Assembly (NCBI RefSeq): GCF_947503125.1
Contig: NZ_CANNCR010000004.1
Span: 124,001-188,000 of the forward strand
DNA: 64,000 bases
Source of the DNA: an uncultured Metabacillus sp.
GTDB taxonomy: Bacteria; Bacillota; Bacilli; Bacillales; Bacillaceae
Reading direction: 5' to 3'
A program made the position numbers and the translations under genes. The notes beneath the pieces were generated by a model. That model made no database searches, was not told where the DNA came from, and saw only the letters and a program-made list of their open reading frames with translations. Within the stretch, counting starts at the first letter, position 1; every line of letters begins with the position of its first letter. Of this stretch, positions 54,302 through 61,357 are shown piece after piece.

Positions 54302-55462
54302 CTATAAACTGATGCCAATTCTGCTGATACTAAATTCTTGATGACCTAAAATCTCTGCTTTTGTTAGTTGCCCAGATGCTACGCTGACAATTTCGTCAAA
54401 TATCCTTTCCCCGGCTTGATAAAGCGTTTCCTTCCCTTGTAAAACAGGACTTGTATCAACATCAATATTGTCTGCCATTCGCTTCGCCATGACTTCGTTC
54501 CCGGAAATCTTGATAACCGGAACAATCGGATTCCCAGTCGGTGTCCCTCTGCCGGTTGTAAAGCATACAAGCTGAATGCCGCCCGCTGCCATCCCTGTGA
54601 CACATTCAATATCATTTCCTGGCGAGTCCATAAAATAGAAACCTTTGCCTGGCACCTCACTGGCAAAATCAATGACACCTTGTAATGGAGCTGTACCAGC
54701 TTTACTTATACATCCTAATGATTTCTCCTCAATACTTGATAATCCTCCTTCAATATTTCCAGGACTAGGATTTCCGCCCCTCATATCAACCCCCATACGT
54801 TCGATCTCGGCTTCAAATTTGGCAATTGAATCATATAGCTTTTTCTTCACCTCTTCATTTACCGCTTTTTCAGCTAAAAGATGTTCCGCACCGATAATTT
54901 CAGTTGTTTCCCCCATGACGATGCTTCCGCCCTGTTTAATAATCAGATCCGATGTCACTCCTAAGGCAGGATTGCTGCATAACCCCGATGTGGCATCAGA
55001 TCCGCCGCATTTTACTCCAACAATTAGCTCTGAAAGAGAAATATCTTCATGTGGAATTTTTGCTATTTTTACTGAAAGTTCTTTTGCCAATTCTGTTCCT
55101 TTTTTTATAGTATTGACAGAACCGCCCTCGTCTTGAATATCAATCCATATCACCGGCTTTCCCGTCTCAGCAATTTCATCTCTAATTTGCTCAGCATTCA
55201 TAACCTCACAGCCAAGGCTTACAATTAAAACGGCACCAACATTCGGATTTTTTCCCATCCCAACAAGAACCTTATGTGTCCTTTCTTTATCATCACCTAC
55301 CTGGCTGCAGCCATGCTGATGCGGAATCGCTACCGATCCTGAGACCTGCTGTTGGATGCGAGTTACGACTTGATTGGCACAGATCACTGTCGGCATTAGC
55401 AGCAGATGATTACGGATCCCTACTTTCCCATCTGGTCTGCGATATCCTTTGATCATGGTCAT
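54302..55462 (-). CDS. UxaA-type dehydratase large subunit, probable L-fuconate dehydratase
   Basis: A 386-residue altronate/galactarate dehydratase-family domain (the C-terminal part of UxaA). Conserved blocks are RPDGKVGIRNHLLLMPT near 9-25, GCSQVGDD near 51-58, GVKCGGSDATSGLCSNPALG near 148-168 and FTTGRGTPTGNPIVPVIK near 300-317. The enzymes are iron-dependent. Related proteins in other anaerobes and Campylobacter act as L-fuconate dehydratases. It overlaps the small-subunit gene by 4 bp. Confidence 0.9.
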   Translation of the reverse strand: MTMIKGYRRPDGKVGIRNHLLLMPTVICANQVVTRIQQQVSGSVAIPHQHGCSQVGDDKERTHKVLVGMGKNPNVGAVLIVSLGCEVMNAEQIRDEIAETGKPVIWIDIQDEGGSVNTIKKGTELAKELSVKIAKIPHEDISLSELIVGVKCGGSDATSGLCSNPALGVTSDLIIKQGGSIVMGETTEIIGAEHLLAEKAVNEEVKKKLYDSIAKFEAEIERMGVDMRGGNPSPGNIEGGLSSIEEKSLGCISKAGTAPLQGVIDFASEVPGKGFYFMDSPGNDIECVTGMAAGGIQLVCFTTGRGTPTGNPIVPVIKISGNEVMAKRMADNIDVDTSPVLQGKETLYQAGERIFDEIVSVASGQLTKAEILGHQEFSISRIGISL

Positions 55463-55797
55463 ATTTTCACCTCTCCTTTTTCATGAAATGATTGATCTCC
55501 GCGGCCGCGAACACCGATTAGGTTATGTACATGAACATGCTCTCCTTGTTCAATGACTGCTGCAGCAACGCCAATTGACTCTCCATATTTAAGGATTGTT
55601 TCCCCAATTTCTATTCTTTTTAGAGCTAGTTTATGACCGAAGGCTACATCTTGTTTAGCTGTTAATGTACATATACGGTCTTCGATTTGAAATGATAGTA
55701 CCTCACCTTTACTGACCGAGCGCAGCAATGTGACAACGCTATCATTTCGATTCATCACAATACATGAGATTCCTTCAGCAAATGATTTCTCATCCAT
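55459..55797 (-). CDS. UxaA-type dehydratase small subunit (SAF domain)
   Basis: A 112-residue SAF-domain protein. In single-chain UxaA this domain is the N-terminus; here it is a separate gene, as in several two-gene UxaA-type enzymes. It has the typical FGHKLALKRIEIGETILKYGE segment near 68-88, written here only as a marker of about 20 residues, and HVHVHNL near 93-99. It heads the operon and is divergent from an AraC-family regulator. AAGGAAG precedes the ATG. Confidence 0.9.
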   Translation of the reverse strand: MDEKSFAEGISCIVMNRNDSVVTLLRSVSKGEVLSFQIEDRICTLTAKQDVAFGHKLALKRIEIGETILKYGESIGVAAAVIEQGEHVHVHNLIGVRGRGDQSFHEKGEVKI

Positions 55798-55878
55798 ATC
55801 TTTTTCTTCCTTTCAATCGAAAGTTATTCCTTATTTATCAGTCTATCAGCAGTATATTGTTATAAAAATTGCCAAAAT

Positions 55879-55905
55879 TGACTTCTTTGTATCAAATTTT
55901 GATAT
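55879..55905. promoter_or_regulatory. Near-palindrome in divergent fucose promoter region
   Basis: TATCAAATTTTGATA (about 55890-55904) is palindromic but for the centre. It follows a TTGACT -35-like hexamer (about 55879-55884) in the gap between the dehydratase and AraC genes. It is a candidate operator. Confidence 0.35.
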
Positions 55906-55944
55906 ATTATAGAAATAAGAGTATGAGTGAGGTGTTCGTTAAAA

Positions 55945-56814
55945 ATGATGCCAATTCGAAAACAATTTGAATCTGAAAAATCATTTCCTTTCCAAATGGT
56001 CTATAAACAAACGAAAGGACTTCAGCATGAACTGCCTGAGCATACTCATGAATGGTTAGAAATTGTGATGATTCATGAAGGAAAAGGGACATTTTTCATT
56101 GACCAAACGTTTTATGATTTACAGAAAGATGACCTGATCATTATTCCAAGTAATACGATCCACCGTGGCATACCAGATAAGGGTCATTCCCTCACATCAA
56201 CTGCTATTTTCTTTAGTCCCGCCCTACTAAATAATTCTATTTTTGGAAAGAGTTTTTTATATTTGAAGATTTTTGAGGAATCAAAGAAAGAGAAGAATTA
56301 TAAATACTCATTAGAATCAAACCATCTCCTTCAATTAAAAGAATATATCGATACGCTTATGAATGAAGTGGAGACAGAAAACCCGGACCAAGTGAATGCC
56401 ATCCTTTTATGGTTGCATGTGACATTGCTTCATCTAAATCGACATTGCCTTACCTGGAAAAGAAGAGTTACTAACCAAGTCTCCTCTTTCGGTCCCGAAT
56501 GGTTTAAAGCAGCATTAATTTATATTGATCAACATTTAAACTCGAATTTAGATTTAAATTCACTCTCAACACGGTTTTCCGTTTCAGCTGCTCATTTTAG
56601 CCGTGTCTTTAAACAGCTGATTGGCATTAATGTGACTGATTATATTGCTATGAAACGGATTTTATTAGCAAAGGACCTTCTTAGTAGTGGTAATGAAAAG
56701 ATTTCAATAGTTGCAGAACAATGTGGATTTACGAGTATGCCCCATTTCTTTCGAACATTTAAGAAGCTGACCTCGATGACACCATCGGAGTATCGTAAGA
56801 AGATGAGTATGTAA
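55945..56814 (+). CDS. AraC-family regulator of the fucose-type operon
   Basis: About 289 residues. The cupin sensor is at about 20-90 (HEGKGTFFIDQTFYDLQKDD near 50-69), and the double helix-turn-helix is at about 190-285 (LDLNSLSTRFSVSAAHFSRVFK; ISIVAEQCGFTSMPHFFRTFK). The start is ATG 55945 with GAGGTG about 10 nt upstream; a GTG at 55927 would overlap that site. Divergent from the dehydratase operon, it is its likely activator; the ligand would be L-fucose or a pathway intermediate. Confidence 0.9.
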   Translation: MMPIRKQFESEKSFPFQMVYKQTKGLQHELPEHTHEWLEIVMIHEGKGTFFIDQTFYDLQKDDLIIIPSNTIHRGIPDKGHSLTSTAIFFSPALLNNSIFGKSFLYLKIFEESKKEKNYKYSLESNHLLQLKEYIDTLMNEVETENPDQVNAILLWLHVTLLHLNRHCLTWKRRVTNQVSSFGPEWFKAALIYIDQHLNSNLDLNSLSTRFSVSAAHFSRVFKQLIGINVTDYIAMKRILLAKDLLSSGNEKISIVAEQCGFTSMPHFFRTFKKLTSMTPSEYRKKMSM

Positions 56815-56822
56815 AAACATAA

Positions 56823-56918
56823 TGCGGCTGTCTCAGTTTCCTTATACACATATTATAGAGGACCATATGAAATCCTTTATAGTAAGGTTTACTTTAGAGG
56901 CAAATTGAGACAGCCGCA
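56823..56918. repeat. Nested long hairpin beside repeat copy C
   Basis: Perfect 13-bp outer arms TGCGGCTGTCTCA (56823-56835) and TGAGACAGCCGCA (56906-56918), with inner CCTTA/TAAGG and TATAGAGGA/TCCTTTATA arms. It lies 9 bp after the AraC stop. It may act as that gene's terminator, but the size and nesting are unusual. Confidence 0.6.
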
Positions 56919-56935
56919 ATAGCTATTTATAAAAA

Positions 56936-57055
56936 AAGCGCAAGGCGCCTGCCTATCGGCGACAAGCATAAGGCGAACAGGAATAGAAGGTGTACTTTAC
57001 CTTCAATTCCTGTTTGACTTATGACCTCGAGCCGATGGCGCCTGGAGCTAGATTC
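56936..57055. repeat. Long-hairpin repeat, copy C
   Basis: About 120 bp with stacked stems: GGCGCC/GGCGCC, ATCGGC/GCCGAT, CATAAG/CTTATG and the core AACAGGAATAGAAGGT (56976-56991)/ACCTTCAATTCCTGTT (56999-57014), ending in GGCGCCTGGAGCTAGA. It is the best-formed of the three copies. Confidence 0.7.
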
Positions 57056-57264
57056 AGAAACGCAAGCTATGTTAAGAAAATATATAAATTCTGATATTAT
57101 AAGAAAAGGTTTTTCAACCTTTTAATAGGAGATAACTAGAAAGTCAAAGATTTGAAAAGCAATTAATTGTTATCACGTTGTTTCGCACGTGATTTTCCAC
57201 CTTTTTCCCGCTTTACACAACAGTAAAACAAGCCCTATATGTCTTCTTCAAAAAAAAGGAAAGA

Positions 57265-57284
57265 CTGCCAGGTTTCCTGGGCAG
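57265..57284 (-). terminator. Terminator after the L,D-transpeptidase gene
   Basis: CTGCCAGG pairs with CCTGGGCAG around a TTT loop (one bulge), and on the minus strand a T-rich tail follows. Other small hairpins (57105-57123; 57173-57194) lie in the same gap, unexplained. Confidence 0.6.
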
Positions 57285-57300
57285 CCTATTGGTTTTTCGT

Positions 57301-58308
57301 TTATTTTCTTAATTCTTTTTTAGTAACCGGTCCAACTGTGCCATCTGCTACTAGACCGTGCGCCTTTTGAAATTGATGCACTGCTCGTTCTGTGTTTGCT
57401 CCAAATATTCCATCGACGCCTTTTGTATTATACCCTTTAGCAGTAAGAATACGTTGCAACTCCTTTACTGCGGCGCCTCTGTCCCCTCTTTTTAAACTGC
57501 CGCTCTTGAATAAGTCTGAACCCTCTGAAGAAGAAGGCGATGTTGGCTTCGTCACCGTTGTGCCACCTAGCGCTTTTCTCGTTGCAGGACCGACAATCCC
57601 ATCTACTACTAGATTTCGAGCTCTTTGAAATTGGCGAACTGCTTTGTCTGTATTTGAACCAAATATTCCATCGATCCCTTTCGTGTTAAAACCTAATGCC
57701 GTAAGCTTTCTTTGCAGGTCTGCAACAGATGGCCCTCTGTCCCCTTTTTTCAGAATGGACCCATTTGCCGTAACTGGAACTGAACCTTCAGTAACCTTGT
57801 ATCCGTAAGAAACGGCTATCGAATCAAAGGATTTTCCAGAAGAAACAATAATAACTGGCGTATTAACTGGTACTTGATTGTACAGCCATTCCACCTCATT
57901 ATCAAACATTCGTACACAGCCGCTGCTCACATAGCCGCCAATTGAGCTAGGATTATTGTTGCCGTGAATCGCGTAGGTCGTTCCCCATGTTCCCCTGGCA
58001 TTTATTCCAAGCCATCTGTTGCCAAGTGGATTACGCGGATCCCCGCCTGGAATCCCCCCTGTGTAATAGGGTCTATTTTTAATCTTGTTGACGATTTTAA
58101 ATTTTCCCTCTGGTGTTAACGATTGACTTCTTCCCGTTCCTACCTTAAATACTTTTTTTAGCTGATTATTTTCATAATAAGCAAGCTGATTAGTTGCCTT
58201 ATTGATGATAATAAATTTGTTGCCTGCTGCAGAGCTGGAAGAGATCTTTCCAACACTAAAAAACATAAGAATGGCCATTAAAAAAAGTAAAAAACATTTT
58301 TTAATCAA
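57301..58308 (-). CDS. Secreted L,D-transpeptidase with two peptidoglycan-binding domains
   Basis: A 335-residue exported protein: signal peptide at 1-28, YkuD catalytic domain at about 30-155 with HGNNNPSSIGG near 113 and the nucleophile Cys in SSGCVRMFDNE near 131, then two PG_binding_1 repeats (about 185-245 and 275-332, each with the GxDGIFGxNTxxAVxxFQ pattern). It forms 3-3 crosslinks or attaches proteins to the cell wall, and is often spore- or wall-related. It interrupts the fucose cluster and seems functionally unrelated. Confidence 0.93.
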   Translation of the reverse strand: MIKKCFLLFLMAILMFFSVGKISSSSAAGNKFIIINKATNQLAYYENNQLKKVFKVGTGRSQSLTPEGKFKIVNKIKNRPYYTGGIPGGDPRNPLGNRWLGINARGTWGTTYAIHGNNNPSSIGGYVSSGCVRMFDNEVEWLYNQVPVNTPVIIVSSGKSFDSIAVSYGYKVTEGSVPVTANGSILKKGDRGPSVADLQRKLTALGFNTKGIDGIFGSNTDKAVRQFQRARNLVVDGIVGPATRKALGGTTVTKPTSPSSSEGSDLFKSGSLKRGDRGAAVKELQRILTAKGYNTKGVDGIFGANTERAVHQFQKAHGLVADGTVGPVTKKELRK

Positions 58309-58433
58309 TGCTGTTCCCCCCTAAGTTGTCGATACAATTAATTAGACGGCATGATATAAAAAAATGTTTTATGTTTTTTTGAATTTTTTGGAAACAATTT
58401 CCGACCATTTTCTTAAAAAAACGCAAAAAAAGC

Positions 58434-58458
58434 GGCTGACTCTTCATTTGAGTCAGCC
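58434..58458 (-). terminator. Terminator after the SGNH esterase gene
   Basis: GGCTGACTC (58434-58442) and GAGTCAGCC (58450-58458) are perfect arms; on the minus strand seven T follow. Confidence 0.8.
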
Positions 58459-58471
58459 ACTAATTTTTTAC

Positions 58472-59095
58472 TTATTTTAAAAGCTCTTCAACAGTTCGAA
58501 GCCACGTAGTTGCCATTAGCATATTCCCAGCTGAATTCATATGAACACCGTCTGTTGTAAGTTTATATGTACTTTCAGATTGTAAATACTCGATAAATGC
58601 TTTATGAGTTGGAATGAGTGTCGCCTCAAATGCTTTAGCAAGTTGATGGACAATTTCCACATAGTCCTTTAATAGTTTATTTCCTGTTGAGTTAACATCC
58701 TCATCAATAATCGTTGGTTCCATTAAAAGAATGTGTGCATTTGTTTCTTCTTTTACTTTTGTTAAAAGTTCTTTGTACACGCTGGAGAACTTTTCAGGAA
58801 GTACTTGCTCAATTTCAGGACGATCAAGTTGTCTCCATACATCATTTATTCCTATTGAAATGGAAACATAATCAGGTTGGTGGTCAATAACGTCTGTTTG
58901 CCATCTTGCAGCCAAGTCCGTGACTCTGTTTCCGCCTATACCTGTATTAACAATTTGATAGTTAGCAGAAGGGTAGGTTGTGATTAAATAATCATGGATA
59001 AGTCTTACATACCCATTTCCTAATCCCTCTTGGTCTTCTCGTCTGCCGCAATCTGTAATACTATCGCCAATCAGTAAAATCTTCCTCGTTTTCAT
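58472..59095 (-). CDS. SGNH/GDSL-family esterase
   Basis: About 207 residues, no signal peptide. SGNH blocks are visible: GDSITDCG (Ser) near 9-16, IGGNRVTD near 56-63, ISIGINDVW (Asn) near 82-90 and DGVHMNSAGN (Asp/His) near 185-194. The group includes acetyl esterases on sugars and glycans. The start is ATG 59095, preceded by AGGAG. As the last gene of a run with the lactonase, dehydrogenase and fucosidase, it may deacetylate a substituted fucose oligosaccharide, which is inference. Confidence 0.85.
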   Translation of the reverse strand: MKTRKILLIGDSITDCGRREDQEGLGNGYVRLIHDYLITTYPSANYQIVNTGIGGNRVTDLAARWQTDVIDHQPDYVSISIGINDVWRQLDRPEIEQVLPEKFSSVYKELLTKVKEETNAHILLMEPTIIDEDVNSTGNKLLKDYVEIVHQLAKAFEATLIPTHKAFIEYLQSESTYKLTTDGVHMNSAGNMLMATTWLRTVEELLK

Positions 59096-59185
59096 TTTTA
59101 TTCTCCTCTTAATATTGTATTTCATTTCTAAGTAAATTAATTTTACATCTATTCATGAAATACCTGCTTCTTTCACTTATTTCTT

Positions 59186-60019
59186 TTATTCTTTAATGGA
59201 ATAAAATCTGGCACAGTTCTCTCCTAAAATACGATGTTCGGACTCAGGTGCATATTGTTTTACATAATCAAGAACAATCTCCAAAACTGATTCATAATGA
59301 CCACTGACCGTACAAACCGGCCAATCTGATCCAATCATGATTCTCTCAGGCCCGAATGCTTCAAATACAATATCGAGATAAGCCTTAAAATCTGCTTTTC
59401 TCCAATTCTTCCAATCTGCTTCTGTTACCATCCCTGATACTTTTACATAGACGTTTTTGTAATCCGACAGCTTCGTAATATCTTCTTGCCATGGCGACAA
59501 TACTTCATTTTTTATATCCGGTTTACCGATATGATCTAACACAAAAGGTTGATTCGGAAATGTTTCAACAAGCTGGCGGGCATAAGGAAGATGCTTTGGA
59601 AAGAGTAACAGATCATATGTAAGACCAAAGTCATGTAACATACTGATGCCTCTTTGAAAATCTTCCCTTAGCATAAATCGTTCATCTGGTTCATCATGTA
59701 TGATATGGCGAACTCCTTTAAAATAAGGATTTTCCGCAAATTGCTTCAATTGTTCGCTTATATTAGGCGAGCATAAGTCAACCCAACCAACGACCCCTTT
59801 GATAAAGTCGTGTTTCTGTGCTAATTCCAAAAGCCAGCTTGTTTCCTCTAAGCTTTGTCTTGCTTGAACAGCAACTGTACCGTCAAAATGAATGGTTTTT
59901 AATAATACGTTAAGATCTTCTGGCAAAAAATCTTGTTTTAATTTTGACATGTCATTGTTAATCCAGCCATATTCCGTTTCATTATAAATCCAAAAATGGT
60001 GATGTGCATCGATCTTCAT
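59186..60019 (-). CDS. Amidohydrolase-2 family lactonase, probable L-fucono-lactonase
   Basis: About 277 residues, a TIM-barrel metal hydrolase. The HxH motif is in KIDAHHHFW near 2-10, and later metal or active-site residues include HIIHDEPDE near 102-110, VLDHIGKPD near 162-170 and MIGSDWPVC near 237-245. This subfamily includes L-rhamnono- and L-fucono-lactonases, which open the lactone made by sugar dehydrogenases. The start is ATG 60019, with GAGGGG upstream; the TTG 60043 is less well placed. Context supports L-fucono-lactone as substrate. Confidence 0.87.
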   Translation of the reverse strand: MKIDAHHHFWIYNETEYGWINNDMSKLKQDFLPEDLNVLLKTIHFDGTVAVQARQSLEETSWLLELAQKHDFIKGVVGWVDLCSPNISEQLKQFAENPYFKGVRHIIHDEPDERFMLREDFQRGISMLHDFGLTYDLLLFPKHLPYARQLVETFPNQPFVLDHIGKPDIKNEVLSPWQEDITKLSDYKNVYVKVSGMVTEADWKNWRKADFKAYLDIVFEAFGPERIMIGSDWPVCTVSGHYESVLEIVLDYVKQYAPESEHRILGENCARFYSIKE

Positions 60020-60135
60020 AACGTATTTTCCCCTCACTTCCAAGTTTTTTCCTTAAAGATTTCTATGGTCATTTTCCCCTGGTTTTGTCCTTTAGAAGTT
60101 TTCTAACTCCCTTTCACAGTATCTACTCCCCAACT

Positions 60136-61152
60136 TTATTCTCGATCAATGATCGCCTTAATCACATTTGACTGCGGTAAAAGCCACTCCGCAAACTGTT
60201 CAGTCACCTCGTTAAAAGAGCATCGATGTGTAATCAAAGCTTCTAAATGAATTTTTTTCGCTTTTACGGCTTCCATTACATTATTAAAATCCTCTTTTGT
60301 CGCATTTCGACTCGCCATTAGTGTCAGCTCTTTTTTATGAAAATCCGGATCATGGAAGGTAATATCGCCCTTTACCAAGCCGACAAATACTAATGTGCCT
60401 CCATGTGCTGCGTATTGAAAAGCTTGATTCATCGATTGCATGTTTCCTGTAGCATCAAAAACAAAACTAGGGAAATCTCCATCCGTTATTTCTGATAACT
60501 GATTAATAGGATCATTTTTTGCATTGACTGTTTCATCAACATTTGCCCAACTTCGGCAAAACGCAAGCCTTTCTTCATTAATATCCATTGCGATGACATG
60601 TGCTCCACGGTATTTTGCGAAAGCCATAACTCCAAGGCCAATCGGTCCTGCACCGATGACTAAAACCTTATCACCTTCCTTTAAGGATGAACGGCGAACA
60701 GCATGGGCACCGATCGACATCGGCTCTAGCATGGCTGCTTCATCTAGTGATATATCATCGGTTTTAATTAAATGGCTGACAGGTACAGCTAATGTTTCAC
60801 ACATGCCGCCATTCTTATGAACCCCAATAACATGAAGTTCTGTACAGCAATTTGTTTTTCCTGTTTTGCAGGCAATGCATTTTTCGCAATGCATGTATGG
60901 AATAATCGCAACTTGATCTCCTGTATGGAATCCCCTATCATTTTCTTCGACTTCTTCAATTACTCCTGATAATTCATGTCCTAAAATTCGCGGGTAGGTA
61001 AAAAATGGCTGGTTTCCTTTATATGCGTGTATATCTGTGCCGCATATGCCAATCCGCTTTATAGTAATTAATGCCTCTCCGCTTCTTAACTCAGGCTTTT
61101 CTGTTTCAATGATTTGTAAGTCATCTGGCTTTTGGCAAACGATTGCTTTCAT
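60136..61152 (-). CDS. Zinc-dependent alcohol dehydrogenase (MDR), possible L-fucose dehydrogenase
   Basis: A 338-residue medium-chain dehydrogenase. The catalytic zinc site is GICGTDIH near 36-43 with GHELSG near 57-62. The structural zinc cysteines are in CEKCIACKTGKTNCC near 88-102, and the Rossmann motif is GAGPIGLGVMAF near 169-180. It resembles sorbitol, threonine or galactitol dehydrogenases acting on a polyol or sugar carbon. Lying between the lactonase and fucosidase, it may oxidise L-fucose at C1. Either it or the SDR at 53489-54283 could fill that role. Confidence 0.88.
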   Translation of the reverse strand: MKAIVCQKPDDLQIIETEKPELRSGEALITIKRIGICGTDIHAYKGNQPFFTYPRILGHELSGVIEEVEENDRGFHTGDQVAIIPYMHCEKCIACKTGKTNCCTELHVIGVHKNGGMCETLAVPVSHLIKTDDISLDEAAMLEPMSIGAHAVRRSSLKEGDKVLVIGAGPIGLGVMAFAKYRGAHVIAMDINEERLAFCRSWANVDETVNAKNDPINQLSEITDGDFPSFVFDATGNMQSMNQAFQYAAHGGTLVFVGLVKGDITFHDPDFHKKELTLMASRNATKEDFNNVMEAVKAKKIHLEALITHRCSFNEVTEQFAEWLLPQSNVIKAIIDRE

Positions 61153-61197
61153 GTGTATCTCCTCCTAAGATAAAATAATTATCTGGACTCCCCCATT

Positions 61198-61211
61198 TGA
61201 AAACCCTTTCA
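61198..61211. promoter_or_regulatory. cre-like site upstream of the zinc dehydrogenase
   Basis: TGAAAACCCTTTCA matches 13 of 14 cre positions; the central CG is CC, so it is weaker. It lies 46 bp upstream of the start. Confidence 0.4.
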
Positions 61212-61293
61212 AAATAGTATCATGTATATAAAGATATAAAAATAACTAATCCTGATGTTTTTATACCTTTTGATGATCATTTATAAGTAAAAA

Positions 61294-61327
61294 AGCAGGC
61301 TCGTATGTATAAAATACGTAGCCTGCT
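61294..61327 (-). terminator. Terminator after the GH95 gene
   Basis: AGCAGGC (61294-61300) and GCCTGCT (61321-61327) with inner GTAT/ATAC pairing; on the minus strand a T-run follows. It ends the fucosidase transcript, so the dehydrogenase has its own promoter. Confidence 0.75.
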
Positions 61328-61357
61328 ATCTAATCACCGAGCTAGTTCAATATTATC

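Noticed and set aside
54645-55136. 163-codon plus-strand frame
   Set aside because: Antisense to the UxaA-type dehydratase; serine/proline-rich, without ribosome-binding site.
57105-57194. Two small hairpins in the gap before the L,D-transpeptidase terminator
   Set aside because: Stems of 6 bp only, with no promoter or gene attached; not enough to claim an RNA.
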